Shown here: positions 35,363 to 44,058 of the stretch, piece after piece
Layout of the letters: each line of letters starts with the position of its first letter
Numbering within the stretch: position 1 is the first letter of the stretch
From: Tyzzerella sp.
GTDB lineage: Bacteria; Bacillota; Clostridia; Lachnospirales; Lachnospiraceae
Reading direction: 5' to 3'
Assembly: GCA_017410145.1 (NCBI GenBank)
Contig: JAFQRJ010000028.1
Coordinates: 1-49,869, forward strand
Length of the DNA: 49,869 bases
Program-made: the position numbers and the translations under genes
The notes under the pieces: generated by a model
Databases searched by the model: none
The model's input: only the letters and a program-made list of their open reading frames with translations
Told to the model about the DNA's origin: nothing

Positions 35363-35378
35363 TCACGCTTCCTCCCAT

Positions 35379-37508
35379 CTATTCATAGACTTCGATTTCA
35401 GCAAGTTCAGCAGCGTATTTACCTGCTGAGTTTTCGCGCATTTCAGTTACATTAATTCGCACCTTGCTTCCAGTAGCAGCCTTAAACTTCAATTCTACAG
35501 AACTATTTGCTTCTGGATTGTCAATATCTTTCTTGCTAGCCACTTCCTTCCAAGCTGTTCCATCCCACACTTCAACCGTAAAGCTCATTGGGAACAAGGA
35601 TGTATCTTCTGCAGTCTTTAACACAACTTTTTTCACATCATAATCGTCACCCAATTCTACTTCATACCAAGTCTCTGCATTTGCATCATCCGTCGGTTGT
35701 GTGCTAACACTTTCTGCTCCCGAACCATCCGTAACTTTTACAAGTGTTGCATTACGAAGCATTGCAATTGCGTTCAACGAAGACATTTCTACAGATTGAC
35801 CAAGTGCCAAGTTAACTCCTGAAGGCTTCTTTACGCCTCCCCCTATGTATGCACCGATATTCATGACATCTGCCACTTGATTTCCATAGAAATCCAAACC
35901 TCCGTCATTATATATCTCTTTACCTACGCTCAAACAAGGAGAATCCTTCAATAATTTATAGCCAAAAACCGTATCAAATCCAACACTTGCAGACCCTGGA
36001 TAACAAAGCATCGGATCTCCAACAATCTGATTTGGCTCGTTCTTCGGCAATGTTCTCTCAGAAAATCCATACCAACAGTTGTTACTGAATGTCATATAAG
36101 CATAATATGTATCGTTATTTAAAACACTCAGATTTTTTGTTCCCTTATTGCAGAATATGTTGTTTTCCACTTCAAGTACCAAGCGCTTATTTACTGCATT
36201 ACGCATATCCTTATTCGGTGCAATTTCAATCATTTCTGTAATCTGCTTGCTTGTATAACACGTATTGTTGTAAATCTCTGCTGTTGCAACCATCGGATAA
36301 TTAGAATCCTTACATGAAAATGTTACAAACGGACCGCCATCATTTTGACTGACATTATATCTGACAACTGCGTGCCCATTGTTATTCATATTAAACAGCA
36401 AAAGGAAACCATTGTAGTTATCATGTGAATAATTGTACTGTATTAATGTATCTACGCAAGTGTCATCTGCATCAAACGCCTGCCCATCATCTGCACATGG
36501 ATACTGTTCAAATACTTCATTGTATTGAATAGTTGTTTTAGTACAATAAATTAGAAAGATTCCAACAAAGTTACGTTCTCCTGTATCGAAATCAATATCT
36601 CCGGACCAACCATTTTTTTCGCATGTATTTCCCTCAATCAGACCTCCATACGCCGAAAACAATAGGATACCATCACCGGCAGCACGTTTGACGTAATTAT
36701 TTCGAATGATAACATTGGTGCTCTTTTCCCAGTTTTTTGTAACACTACCCACAACAATTCCATCTACTGCAACTTCCTCTACACGATTACCTTCTACAAG
36801 GATATCGTCCAAAATCACTTTCTCTTCTGGAACAGCATATCCTCCAGCACGCACAATGATGCCACCCTGCCAGTGATAATCCTGATACGCATTACCGACA
36901 TTATAAAGTTCTCTCATTGTTGCTCTTATATAACTGGACTCTACATCATGAACATAATTATTCAAGATCTTAATACCTACAACATTCTCATTTAAAGCAT
37001 TAATGAAAATGCCACGCAAATAATTCGAGCGATCACTTGTATTCATAATTTCCATGTTTTGAATCGTAATGTAGGAAACATCCACACCACTAATTGTCGC
37101 ATTTACCTGACCGTTTCCATTCAAAACAGGAAGATTTGCGCCCTCACCATAAGCATCAAATGAAATTGGAGCCTTTTCTGTGCCAGAAGCCTGTATAACC
37201 AGACCACCGTTCCACTTACAATCGCGTTTGAACAATACTTGGTCACCTGGTTCCAATTTCAGTGCATTTACCTCACCTAGTGTTTTTAACGCACGTTCTG
37301 GAGATAATCCGTCATTACCAAGTTCTGCTGCTGCATCCACATAATAGGTGGTGCCACTCACCTTAGGAATCGTATCCTTATCTCCGTTATTATCGACTAC
37401 TGATTCTAGTTTTTTGGCAATATCCACGGCATCTACCATTAAAAGTCCTCCTAATAAAAAGATGCCACAAAAGATAATAGCCAATAAACTGAAAATTTTA
37501 TTTTTCAT
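35379..37508 (-). CDS. Secreted right-handed beta-helix protein with C-terminal discoidin-like module
   Basis: A 709-residue exported protein. An N-terminal hydrophobic segment (IFSLLAIIFCGIFLLGG) acts as signal or anchor. Residues about 50-560 form a pectate-lyase-like parallel beta-helix, starting YYVDAAAELGNDGLSPERAL and continuing with repeated strands such as VIIRNNYVKRAAGDGILLFS and GLIEGNTCEKNG. The last 135 residues are one discoidin-like module (TVEVWDGTAWKEVASKKD) of the same type as in the next gene. It is probably a polysaccharide lyase or hydrolase acting on a uronic-acid or rhamnose-rich glycan, but the active site is not identifiable. AAAGGAG precedes the ATG. Confidence 0.82.
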   Translation of the reverse strand: MKNKIFSLLAIIFCGIFLLGGLLMVDAVDIAKKLESVVDNNGDKDTIPKVSGTTYYVDAAAELGNDGLSPERALKTLGEVNALKLEPGDQVLFKRDCKWNGGLVIQASGTEKAPISFDAYGEGANLPVLNGNGQVNATISGVDVSYITIQNMEIMNTSDRSNYLRGIFINALNENVVGIKILNNYVHDVESSYIRATMRELYNVGNAYQDYHWQGGIIVRAGGYAVPEEKVILDDILVEGNRVEEVAVDGIVVGSVTKNWEKSTNVIIRNNYVKRAAGDGILLFSAYGGLIEGNTCEKNGWSGDIDFDTGERNFVGIFLIYCTKTTIQYNEVFEQYPCADDGQAFDADDTCVDTLIQYNYSHDNYNGFLLLFNMNNNGHAVVRYNVSQNDGGPFVTFSCKDSNYPMVATAEIYNNTCYTSKQITEMIEIAPNKDMRNAVNKRLVLEVENNIFCNKGTKNLSVLNNDTYYAYMTFSNNCWYGFSERTLPKNEPNQIVGDPMLCYPGSASVGFDTVFGYKLLKDSPCLSVGKEIYNDGGLDFYGNQVADVMNIGAYIGGGVKKPSGVNLALGQSVEMSSLNAIAMLRNATLVKVTDGSGAESVSTQPTDDANAETWYEVELGDDYDVKKVVLKTAEDTSLFPMSFTVEVWDGTAWKEVASKKDIDNPEANSSVELKFKAATGSKVRINVTEMRENSAGKYAAELAEIEVYE

Positions 37509-37523
37509 TCCAACGCTCCTTTC

Positions 37524-38357
37524 TTACCCCTTAATTCCCGAAGCAACTGAACCCTGTTGCAATTGTTTCTGGCATAAGAAGAAAAGAATGATTGTCGGTA
37601 TTGCAAGAACTAATGCCGCCGCATTTACAACTGGCGCTGGTCTTGTATTTGTTCCTGGCAACACATACAAGCTTGTGTTAAACAATGCCATAATCAGTGG
37701 CCATTTTTCACGAGACAAATACATGTATGGTGTCATGTAATCGCCCCAATGAAGGTTAAATAATCGGAAGGCCACAATTGCCACCAAAGGTTTTGACATT
37801 GGAATCGCCATCTTACTAATCAATTGCCATTGGTTACATCCATCGATGGTAGCCGCTTCCATCAACGCTGACGGAATAGAGTTTAGATACTGTCTACACA
37901 GGAAGATAATATAAGGTGTTCCTGCTATCGCCTCAAATACCCAAATCCACCATGTATTTGTGATTCCCAGTTTTGAAAACAAGATGTACTGCGGAATCTG
38001 TGTTGCAAAGGTCGGAATCATCATAATACATAGCACCAAAGAGAAAATAAAGTCACTACCTGGTGCTCTTAATTTAGCAAGCGCATACCCATATGTAAAA
38101 TTTGTAACAATCCCTATCGGTATACTGATTGCCAAAATAATCAAGGAATTTCCTAAAAACCGCATAAATGGAATTAAGGTAAATGCCATTTCCCAGTTTT
38201 CCCAGTGGAATCCCTTCGGCAACAATGTTGCCGGAAGAGAAAATATATCACGCAACGAGTTAATAAATGTGTAATAGAGTGGGAAAATAAAAATAATCGC
38301 CACAAAACTACAAATCACATAATACATAACCCGTGCAAATTTACTTTTTAGTTCCAT
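37524..38357 (-). CDS. Carbohydrate ABC transporter permease (MalG/LplC type)
   Basis: A 277-residue inner-membrane protein with six hydrophobic segments. The ATPase-contact EAA motif is EAATIDGCNQWQLISKMAIP at about residue 190. With the gene before it, it forms the channel of a CUT1-type sugar importer. No ATPase gene is in the locus; such importers usually share a household MsmK-type ATPase encoded elsewhere. GAGGT precedes the ATG, 15 bases after the first permease. Confidence 0.93.
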   Translation of the reverse strand: MELKSKFARVMYYVICSFVAIIFIFPLYYTFINSLRDIFSLPATLLPKGFHWENWEMAFTLIPFMRFLGNSLIILAISIPIGIVTNFTYGYALAKLRAPGSDFIFSLVLCIMMIPTFATQIPQYILFSKLGITNTWWIWVFEAIAGTPYIIFLCRQYLNSIPSALMEAATIDGCNQWQLISKMAIPMSKPLVAIVAFRLFNLHWGDYMTPYMYLSREKWPLIMALFNTSLYVLPGTNTRPAPVVNAAALVLAIPTIILFFLCQKQLQQGSVASGIKG

Positions 38358-38372
38358 TACTTATACCTCACG

Positions 38373-39302
38373 TTATGTTGCAATATTATCGCTCATTTTA
38401 TCGCCAATTCTTCTGGTAATTAATGTCAGTACCATCATGATAATGAATACAATCCAGGTTAATGCCAATCCATAACCAAATCTAAGATTTGCAAAGATTT
38501 GTTGATATGCATGTACCATATAGGTGTAAACTGGTTGAAGCGGTACACTTGACATACCTACACCACTAAGCATCAATGGTTGTGCAAACATCTGTAGCGT
38601 ACTAATAATACCGGTTACCACAGCCATATAGTTCATCGGAGCGGTCATTGGGAGAATAATATGTCTGATAACTCCCCAGTTACCTGCACCATCCAATCTT
38701 GCCGATTCGATTAATTCTGTCGAGATATTCTTGATGGCAGAAATATTATTTAATACACTACCACCCGCACCCCATAAGAGCATTAAAATTAAGGAATAAA
38801 AAATATAATCATATCCCAACCAGTTGATAGGCTCTCCACCAAACAGCTTTACAAGTTCGTTAAACACACCACCATCTCTGAGAAACATACCATTCCACAT
38901 CGTTCCTACTGCAACTGCCGGCAAAATGGAAGGTATGTAAAAGATGGTTCGCAATATTCCTACACCTTTAAACTTCATAGATAACGCAATCGCCATCACA
39001 TTACAAATCACCATAGATGCAGGAATCGTAATAATACCAATTAAAAATGTTCTTCCCAGAGAAATCATTGCCTGCGAGTCTTCAAAGGCACGTATGTAAT
39101 TCTTCCAACCCACATTTGCCATGCTGCCCATATTGAATCCAGAATAGTTAGTAAAACTAATATACAGACCCCAAATCATTGGAAATAATCTATAAACAAT
39201 GAATAGCAACAGAAATGGGGCCATCATAAAATAAAACGCCCGATAGTTACTTCTCTGCATCGGCGATAATTTTTTTCTTTTTTTGTTCGCCTTCATGATC
39301 AT
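38373..39302 (-). CDS. Carbohydrate ABC transporter permease (MalF/LplB type)
   Basis: A 309-residue inner-membrane protein with six hydrophobic segments after a basic N-terminus (KANKKRKKLSP). The EAA motif is ESARLDGAGNWGVIRHIILP at about residue 215. It pairs with the MalG-type permease and the lipoprotein to import oligosaccharides. The ATG at 39302 overlaps the stop of the binding-protein gene (ATGA), indicating coupled translation; the ATG two codons later is an alternative start. Confidence 0.93.
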   Translation of the reverse strand: MIMKANKKRKKLSPMQRSNYRAFYFMMAPFLLLFIVYRLFPMIWGLYISFTNYSGFNMGSMANVGWKNYIRAFEDSQAMISLGRTFLIGIITIPASMVICNVMAIALSMKFKGVGILRTIFYIPSILPAVAVGTMWNGMFLRDGGVFNELVKLFGGEPINWLGYDYIFYSLILMLLWGAGGSVLNNISAIKNISTELIESARLDGAGNWGVIRHIILPMTAPMNYMAVVTGIISTLQMFAQPLMLSGVGMSSVPLQPVYTYMVHAYQQIFANLRFGYGLALTWIVFIIMMVLTLITRRIGDKMSDNIAT

Positions 39303-40657
39303 TCACCCATTAATTCTTTTCCTTCTTCAACTAAGATTTCTACCTCTTGGTTGATTGTCTTCATTGCATCTTCCAACGTACTTCTGCCATATAACACAGG
39401 TAAATAGAACTTATCAAACAAGGTTGTTAAACTAGTATAACTAATCCAAGGTGAAACAGATACTGCTGTTGGGTCAAATGTGCTAAGTTGATAATTCTTT
39501 ACCATATCAAGAGTTTGCTTGTCGAAATCAGTCTCGTAAGGAAGTGTATCCATATATTTCTTAGATACTGGAAGATTAAAGCCGATATTACTTCTTGTTG
39601 TAACGGAATATTCTTCCAACACTAAGTATTCAAGTAAATCGTATGCTTCCTCCGGATGCTCTGTCTGAGAGAAAATACCAAGACAGGTCAAATCCAATGC
39701 ATAACTTGTCTTCTCTGTTCCAACTGGAGCCGGAACATACAACAATTTATCTTCTATATCTGAAAGTGTTCCTGAACCTGCATAAGAACCACGGAACCAA
39801 TATCCACCAAGAACCATTCCAACCTTGTTTTCGTTCAATGCAGATGTTCCGATACCGTCAGCATTTGGATACAATGTACTTGACATAGCAGCCGTTTCCT
39901 GCATTGCTTGGAAGTACTTCACGGCTTCCATGCTATCTTTTGATTCCAATGTCGTGCTACTATAATCTTCATTCCACATAGATTTGCCATAACTGTTCAG
40001 ATACATCTCAAGCAGTGTTGGAATTGGTAATGCTGTAATAAAACCGTGACGTTCTACACTTTCGCCGTCTTTCTTCACTAATTTCTGTGCAATATCAGCA
40101 AACTCATCCCAAGTCATTGGTTCTGTGGTAGACGGAAGTGGAATACCTGCTTCTGCAAACGCTTCCTTATTTATCCAAAGACCTACCGGACTCCAGTCCT
40201 TCGGGATTCCATAAAGAGAACCTGTACCTCTGTTCTTTCCATCAAAACGACAAGTATCAAGAACATCAAACATATCATCTTCATTGAAAGATTCGCTGTT
40301 TCCCAATAAATCATCTAATGGCATCAAAATTCCCCTCTGTACAAATGTAGGTAATTCGTCATAACCTGCAAAACGAATAATATCAGGTGGGTTACCCGAA
40401 GCAATCATGGATAGCAGTTTTGTATCACCATTACTTGTTGGAACCTCCTCAATGATAATATTTGGATGTTCATCCATATATCTTTGAAATACCTCTGAGC
40501 TTCCAACCTCAGCAGAACTTACCGTAACCGTAAGTGTAATCTTTCCATCGTTGTCTCCGTCTTTGCCTGCACTTTGACCACCTCCACAGCCTACAAGTCC
40601 CATAACCATGGTAAGCACTAAAGTCAAGCACAGCATAGTACGCATCATTTTTTTCAT
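39299..40657 (-). CDS. Sugar ABC transporter substrate-binding lipoprotein
   Basis: A 452-residue family 1 extracellular solute-binding protein. A lipoprotein signal ends in the lipobox LVGC with the modified cysteine at residue 24, followed by a GGGQSAGKDGDNDG linker. The mature part has the two-lobe pattern (MDEHPNIIIEEVPTSNGDTK near the start, LLEYLVLEEYSVTTRSN late). It captures the oligosaccharide for the two permeases. An AGGAG lies upstream of the ATG. It is likely the most highly expressed gene of the set; a hairpin separates it from GH78. Confidence 0.93.
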   Translation of the reverse strand: MKKMMRTMLCLTLVLTMVMGLVGCGGGQSAGKDGDNDGKITLTVTVSSAEVGSSEVFQRYMDEHPNIIIEEVPTSNGDTKLLSMIASGNPPDIIRFAGYDELPTFVQRGILMPLDDLLGNSESFNEDDMFDVLDTCRFDGKNRGTGSLYGIPKDWSPVGLWINKEAFAEAGIPLPSTTEPMTWDEFADIAQKLVKKDGESVERHGFITALPIPTLLEMYLNSYGKSMWNEDYSSTTLESKDSMEAVKYFQAMQETAAMSSTLYPNADGIGTSALNENKVGMVLGGYWFRGSYAGSGTLSDIEDKLLYVPAPVGTEKTSYALDLTCLGIFSQTEHPEEAYDLLEYLVLEEYSVTTRSNIGFNLPVSKKYMDTLPYETDFDKQTLDMVKNYQLSTFDPTAVSVSPWISYTSLTTLFDKFYLPVLYGRSTLEDAMKTINQEVEILVEEGKELMGE

Positions 40658-40725
40658 AATCTTTTTCCACTCCTTTTAAAATTATATAATTACATTTTAT
40701 CATTCACGAATTCTTAGAACAATGC

Positions 40726-40745
40726 GACAAACTTTAGATTTTGTC
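40726..40745 (-). other. Inverted repeat between GH78 and the binding-protein gene
   Basis: GACAAA-N8-TTTGTC (perfect 6-base arms), 2 bases after the GH78 stop, overlapping a TTGACA on the minus strand. No T run follows and no good -10 box is at the right distance. It may be an mRNA-stability hairpin or an internal promoter/operator in the 90-base gap. Confidence 0.35.
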
Positions 40746-40747
40746 AA

Positions 40748-43348
40748 CTATTTCAACATGTTCAAATCATACAAAACAAACTTGTGTTTTCCTGCATTTA
40801 TGGTGATTTTGCCAACTGTTGCTGTCTCTACCTTCCAATTATCCGGAAGCATCAATTCTCCCGTGCAATTGGTAGGCACTGTTAACTCTAAATAAATCTT
40901 GTCACCCTGTCTTTCCCAAGAACTTTCCACTTTTCCGTAAGGTGTCATATGCTCTGCTTTCGCATATTCTAAGGAACTTACAAACTGTGGCTTAAATATC
41001 GTATTTTTAAAGCCAGGATTCTTTTCGTCCACATTGATTCCTGTGATTCCTTTATAGAAGCATGCACTAATATCTCCATGCATGTGGTGGTTCTGTGAGT
41101 CCGCCCCATGCCAGGTTTCCCACAAAGTTGTTGCTCCCTGTGATACTAGGTATCCAAAACTTGGATAGGTCGGTGTAGTTGTCATCTTTACTAGCAATTC
41201 CATTTCACTCGCCTCCAAAAGTGCATTGAAAAGGAATTTAATGCCAGGCACACCCACATCCAGGTGGTCGTCTCTCTCATGAATCTCCTGAATGAGTTCT
41301 CTTAAGAATAATTCTTTTTCATTATCCTCAATAAGTCCGAAATACATCATACAACTAAGAGAAGTCTGGCATTTCGTGCAGTTCAACTCTAGCACAGTAT
41401 CCGCCCGTTTGATAAATGTTTTACGGAAACTGTCTCTGATGTCTGCAGCTTTCTTTGCATATGTATCAGCTTCTTCATACATTCCTAATATCTTTGCCAT
41501 CTTAGAAGCGGTCAACGTATCGTAGTAATAGTATGCCGTATCCGTCACCGCACCTTCACACTGCTTGTGCCACGAATCAATCGGAGGACACCAATCTGGC
41601 AAACCAAACGCACAGATATTGTCGCTCGCCATCGTATCACAGAAATCAATATATTTTTTCACACTTGGATACATCTTCTCAATAATACGTATGTCACCGC
41701 AGTACAAATACATGGTGTATGGAATGATAGCACACACACTATCCCATGCTGGACCACTTCCCCAATTATATCCCCAACCTGTACAAGGGATAATACCTGG
41801 TAACTGCCCACTTTTTCTTTGCGCACGAATTACATCATCCATCCATCGCATATATCCTGCTGCCCCATCAAAGTTAAACAACAACTGTTCTGCCGAAAGG
41901 TGCGCATCCGCCGTCCATCCATTCTTCTCACGATGCGGACAGTCCGTAGGCATTCCGTGAAAATTCGTTTTCGTTGCACGACAGGTAATCTCCTGAATCT
42001 TATTTATGACCTCGTCCGAACAAGTGAAACTTCCTGCTGATTTTAAATCTGTTCTCACTTCTTGAATCAAAATCGTCAAATCTTTCGGAATGCCACTTTC
42101 GCACTCAATCACAATATATCGAAACCCATGATACTGAAAAATTGGATGCCAAGTTTCCACACCATTTCCTTTTGCAATATAACAGTTTTTTTGGAAATTC
42201 TGGCGGTCAACTTCCTTAATCCAGTTCGGCATTCTTCTTTTGTGTTCCAAATTCTCATCGAATTCTTCTCCATAGCGGAGTGTAATCTCTGTACCTGCCT
42301 CTGCGGTTAACGAAATTTCTGCCCAACCTGTCGTATTAAATCCAACATCCACAAGCCATGCCGTATCTGAAATCTTGTTAATTTCCTTTGGTTCGTATGT
42401 ATCTACAATTCGCATCGGCGTGGTGTACTGTCCATCCAGTTCTCCGCCTGGAGCTTTTGTTACGGTAACTGTCTGCCAATCTGAATCATCATATCCTGGC
42501 ATGGTCCAGTCACTCAGTTCCAGTCTCGCATCGTATTTTTCCAATGCACGTACATCGTTTGCCACAATCGGACCTTTCTTCCCTTTGAAGGACTTGTCCG
42601 AAACAATCTGTTCTTCCGTGCCGTCCTCGTAACAAATTTTCAACACTAAGATACATTTCGAATGATCACGCCACGCAGCATTGAGATAATTCCACACCTC
42701 ATCTACCGCATGATTGTAGAAACCATCCCCTAGCATAACTCCAATTGCATTGACTCCCTGCTGCAAGTTTGTAATTTTGTATGTACCGTACATTGCCGCC
42801 TTGTCATATTCCGTAAACGCCGGATCAAGCACCGTATCTTTCACTGAAATACCATTCACAAAACACTCATAATATCCCAGGCCGGAGATATAGAGGGTTG
42901 CATCCTTTACTGCTTTATTGATGATGAACTCCCTTCTCATATATGGTGCAGTGCTACCTGGTCTTCTCTCTCGTCCTATGTCTATATATTTAGGATCTGA
43001 TGTAATCCACTTCGCCTCCCAGCCAAATGGTTTCATGCGTCCTGTTTCAAAAAACGCTTCTTCACTCTCTGTTCGTTCTCCTAGATTGTTCCAGACAGAT
43101 ACCTTCCATGTATAGCGTGTCTCTGGCCTTAACTCAGAACCTCCGTATTTGATGAAAAGCTGCTTATCTTCCTCCACTCGTCCGCTGTCCCACGCCACAG
43201 AATTTTCTGTACGAACTACTACCTGGTATGCAGTTAATGTTTCTTTCGTTTCATCTGCCTCTAACCGATAGGAAAAATACGGGATATCGTCCATACCTAT
43301 CGGGTTCTTCATATAATTACAAGTTAAATCTATAATTTTAAATGCCAT
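40748..43348 (-). CDS. Alpha-L-rhamnosidase, GH78
   Basis: An 866-residue enzyme that removes terminal alpha-L-rhamnose. The order of domains is that of bacterial GH78: an N-terminal Bac_rhamnosid N domain (YRLEADETKETLTAYQVVV), beta-sandwich modules (YISGLGYYECFVNG), the (alpha/alpha)6 barrel with MPTDCPHREKNGWTADAH near residue 468 carrying the catalytic acid, and a C-terminal beta domain (PYGKVESSWERQGDKIYLEL). No signal peptide, so it works in the cytoplasm on imported oligosaccharides. It lies between the CE4 gene (23-base gap) and the sugar importer. Confidence 0.93.
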   Translation of the reverse strand: MAFKIIDLTCNYMKNPIGMDDIPYFSYRLEADETKETLTAYQVVVRTENSVAWDSGRVEEDKQLFIKYGGSELRPETRYTWKVSVWNNLGERTESEEAFFETGRMKPFGWEAKWITSDPKYIDIGRERRPGSTAPYMRREFIINKAVKDATLYISGLGYYECFVNGISVKDTVLDPAFTEYDKAAMYGTYKITNLQQGVNAIGVMLGDGFYNHAVDEVWNYLNAAWRDHSKCILVLKICYEDGTEEQIVSDKSFKGKKGPIVANDVRALEKYDARLELSDWTMPGYDDSDWQTVTVTKAPGGELDGQYTTPMRIVDTYEPKEINKISDTAWLVDVGFNTTGWAEISLTAEAGTEITLRYGEEFDENLEHKRRMPNWIKEVDRQNFQKNCYIAKGNGVETWHPIFQYHGFRYIVIECESGIPKDLTILIQEVRTDLKSAGSFTCSDEVINKIQEITCRATKTNFHGMPTDCPHREKNGWTADAHLSAEQLLFNFDGAAGYMRWMDDVIRAQRKSGQLPGIIPCTGWGYNWGSGPAWDSVCAIIPYTMYLYCGDIRIIEKMYPSVKKYIDFCDTMASDNICAFGLPDWCPPIDSWHKQCEGAVTDTAYYYYDTLTASKMAKILGMYEEADTYAKKAADIRDSFRKTFIKRADTVLELNCTKCQTSLSCMMYFGLIEDNEKELFLRELIQEIHERDDHLDVGVPGIKFLFNALLEASEMELLVKMTTTPTYPSFGYLVSQGATTLWETWHGADSQNHHMHGDISACFYKGITGINVDEKNPGFKNTIFKPQFVSSLEYAKAEHMTPYGKVESSWERQGDKIYLELTVPTNCTGELMLPDNWKVETATVGKITINAGKHKFVLYDLNMLK

Positions 43349-43371
43349 CTCAATCCCCTTCTTCCTACTTC

Positions 43372-44058
43372 CTATAATAAAATCTCTTTATTTGTTCCAT
43401 AGAAAATATCTTCTCTATTACTTAACGCTTTGCAATATTCCTCGAACAGAGCCCATTCATCTTTGGCATCAAACTCATAGGCATGTCCCCATATATAGAA
43501 TATTGTAGGTTTTTCTGGTTTCAAATCAATGAAAGTTCTTACCAGTTCTTCCATTTTTCCCCAATCCCTGTGATAAATGGTTGGGTTGAATCGATAAAGA
43601 TTGCTTTGCACATCGAAAGAACACGTAGACTTGATAGTTCTTGCATAACGAATTCCCGTGTGTTTTCGAATAATATCCGCTGTATGGTCATCATCATGTC
43701 CTCCCGGGTAAGCAAATCCGCAAACCTCGTAGCCTGCTAATTCTGACAACACTCTTCGATCCTCTTCCACCTGATGAATTACATTCTTCTCCTCCATAAT
43801 CGTCAGATTTGGATGCGTAATAGAATGTCCAGCAACCTCGTGACCTCTGTACAACTCCTGCACTTCCTTTGCGCTGATTTTGGAATGGTCTACTGTAATG
43901 CCTTCCACCTTGATGTCTCTTTGCGTATCAAAGAAAGCGGAATTCAAGTTAAAAGTTGCTTTCAGATGATACTTATTGAATAGGTCCACCAGACGTCTAT
44001 CTTGTACAACTCCATCATCATAGCTAAAGGTTAATGCTTTCATTTTCCCATCAAACAT
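43372..44058 (-). CDS. Cytoplasmic CE4-type polysaccharide deacetylase
   Basis: A 228-residue protein, no signal peptide. CE4 motifs are visible: LTFSYDDGVVQDRR (motif 1 with both aspartates, about residue 8), HSITHPNL (motif 2 metal histidines), GFAYPGGHDDDHT (motif 3-like) and FYIWGHAYEFD (motif 5). It probably removes acetyl groups from imported oligosaccharides. The ATG at 44058 is chosen: GGAGG lies 8 bases upstream, and it overlaps the GH2 stop by 8 bases, which suggests coupled translation. An upstream in-frame GTG at 44100 lacks a ribosome site. Confidence 0.85.
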   Translation of the reverse strand: MFDGKMKALTFSYDDGVVQDRRLVDLFNKYHLKATFNLNSAFFDTQRDIKVEGITVDHSKISAKEVQELYRGHEVAGHSITHPNLTIMEEKNVIHQVEEDRRVLSELAGYEVCGFAYPGGHDDDHTADIIRKHTGIRYARTIKSTCSFDVQSNLYRFNPTIYHRDWGKMEELVRTFIDLKPEKPTIFYIWGHAYEFDAKDEWALFEEYCKALSNREDIFYGTNKEILL

